Source: CAZUFB01 sp048173955 (GTDB lineage Bacteria; Actinomycetota; Coriobacteriia; Coriobacteriales; UMGS124). Taken from it: a DNA stretch of 44,643 nucleotides. The first letter of the stretch is position 1. Each line of letters starts with the position of its first letter. Shown here in pieces: positions 43,755-44,643 of the stretch. The DNA lies in contig DBEYOB010000167.1 in the NCBI GenBank assembly GCA_048173955.1, positions 1 through 44,643 of the forward strand, in the 5' to 3' direction. The notes below the pieces were generated by a model. The model did not search any database, was not told the DNA's origin, and saw nothing but the letters and a program-made list of their open reading frames with translations. The translations under genes and the position numbers were made by a program.

Positions 43755-44618
43755 ATGAGCGAGCGCCTCGACATCGCATCGGTCAAACGGGGCCTCTTCC
43801 CCTCCCGCGAAAAAGCCAAGGCGGCGATTGCGGCGGGGCTGGTCCTCGTCAACGGCACGCCCGCTTCCAAGCCGAGCATGCCCGTGGAACCCGGCGACGC
43901 CGTCGCGGTGGCCGGCGGGACCCTGCGCTACGTCGGCCGCGGGGGCCTCAAGCTCGAGAGGGCGCTCGCCGCATTCGGCATCGACCTGCAGGGCGCGAAC
44001 TGCGTCGACGTCGGGGCGTCGACCGGCGGCTTCACCGACTGCATGCTCCAGGCCGGGGCAGCCCGGGTCGTCGCCGTCGACGTCGGCCACGGCCAGCTCG
44101 ACGCACGCATCGCCGCAGACCCGCGCGTGGTCGACCTCGAGGGCACCGACGTGCGCTCCGTGGCCCCCGAAGAGATCGGCGGACCGTTCGACTTCGCCGC
44201 GACCGACGTGTCGTTCATCTCGCTCGCCCACGTCCTGCCCTCGCTGGCGCGGCTGCTCGGCGACGGCGGGCGCGCGGTGTGCCTCGTCAAGCCCCAGTTC
44301 GAGGCGGGTCCCGAGCATGTCGGGAAACGGGGGGTCGTCAAAGACCCCGGCGTGCACCGCGACGTCTTGACCCGCACGCTGCAACTTGCCCGCGCCGCCG
44401 GACTCGTGCCGTGCGGGCTCGACCATTCCCCCGTCACCGGAGGCGAGGGCAACATCGAGTATCTGCTGTTTGCGGAGAAGCGCACAGAAGACGCCCCGGA
44501 GGGCGCGGTGCGGCCGGACGGGGTGCGCGACGAGCTGGACGCGGACGTCGCACACGTCGTCGCGGCGGCGCACCAGGCGCTCGGAAGGCGTGCGGGGACA
44601 CGCATGGCGGGACGCTGA
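43755..44618 (+). CDS. tlyA: TlyA-family rRNA 2'-O-methyltransferase
   Basis: A 287-residue protein with an N-terminal S4 RNA-binding domain (about 1-60, FPSREKAKAAIAAGLVLVNG) and an FtsJ-like methyltransferase domain (about 62-245). SAM motif CVDVGASTGGFTD; conserved K and D positions in GRGGLKLERA, DVSFIS and LVKPQFE. In actinobacteria TlyA methylates 16S and 23S rRNA and affects capreomycin sensitivity. The ATG at 43755 follows GGAGC at a wide spacing. The gene is complete, with 25 bp left to the window end. Confidence 0.93.
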   Translation: MSERLDIASVKRGLFPSREKAKAAIAAGLVLVNGTPASKPSMPVEPGDAVAVAGGTLRYVGRGGLKLERALAAFGIDLQGANCVDVGASTGGFTDCMLQAGAARVVAVDVGHGQLDARIAADPRVVDLEGTDVRSVAPEEIGGPFDFAATDVSFISLAHVLPSLARLLGDGGRAVCLVKPQFEAGPEHVGKRGVVKDPGVHRDVLTRTLQLARAAGLVPCGLDHSPVTGGEGNIEYLLFAEKRTEDAPEGAVRPDGVRDELDADVAHVVAAAHQALGRRAGTRMAGR

Positions 44619-44643
44619 GAGTCGGGGCGGCGCGAGGACGGGG

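Overview
The window is 44.6 kb of very GC-rich DNA. It reads like a chromosome segment of a gut-type actinobacterium of the class Coriobacteriia. This is an inference from gene content: a Tat-exported molybdopterin oxidoreductase with Fe-S, chaperone and NrfD partners, LuxR-type regulators with an extra N-terminal HTH, BspA/Ig-like/glucan-binding surface proteins, DUF5662 and a queuine-salvage-like pair. No rRNA, tRNA, CRISPR array or replication origin was seen.

Layout. Bases 1-2523 are a complete IS21-family element (istA, istB and a third small gene). It has matching terminal inverted repeats and arrays of 23-bp period at both ends. Its right end lies inside the 3' end of a 1,269-residue surface protein gene and supplies that gene's last codons and stop. 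Upstream of the surface gene on the minus strand come a secreted PPC-repeat/FMN-binding-like protein, then a radical SAM enzyme plus YhhQ transporter pair that probably salvages queuosine precursors. From 10 to 15 kb lie a lipoprotein, an AAA_14/DUF4143 ATPase, an orphan array of four 23-bp repeats, a LytTR response regulator, the 5' stub of a lost surface protein gene, and a regulator with two different HTH domains.

From 15.4 to 19.5 kb a sigma factor, a six-TM protein (possible anti-sigma), an ABC ATPase and an ABC permease form one operon. The permease 3' end runs through a G10 tract and 14-bp tandem repeats into an antisense DUF4160 gene. From 19.3 to 28.98 kb the minus strand carries the DUF4160 pair, carB, an M18 aminopeptidase, a U32 protein, an RluA pseudouridine synthase and a DUF5662 protein. 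A 160-bp non-coding element occurs twice, at 15.1 and 20.0 kb, each time about 180 bp upstream of a minus-strand gene.

From 29.2 to 35.3 kb two convergent units meet at a strong terminator: NrfD-GntR-SPFH on the plus strand, and molybdoenzyme-FeS-TorD on the minus strand. Together they could make one respiratory reductase. The rest is mostly housekeeping or cell-surface genes: a 37-residue membrane microprotein, a YxeA-like protein, a small membrane protein, a nucleoid-associated protein, a hydroxyacid dehydrogenase, a lipoprotein, a thioesterase, a GT8 glycosyltransferase, NhaA and TlyA.
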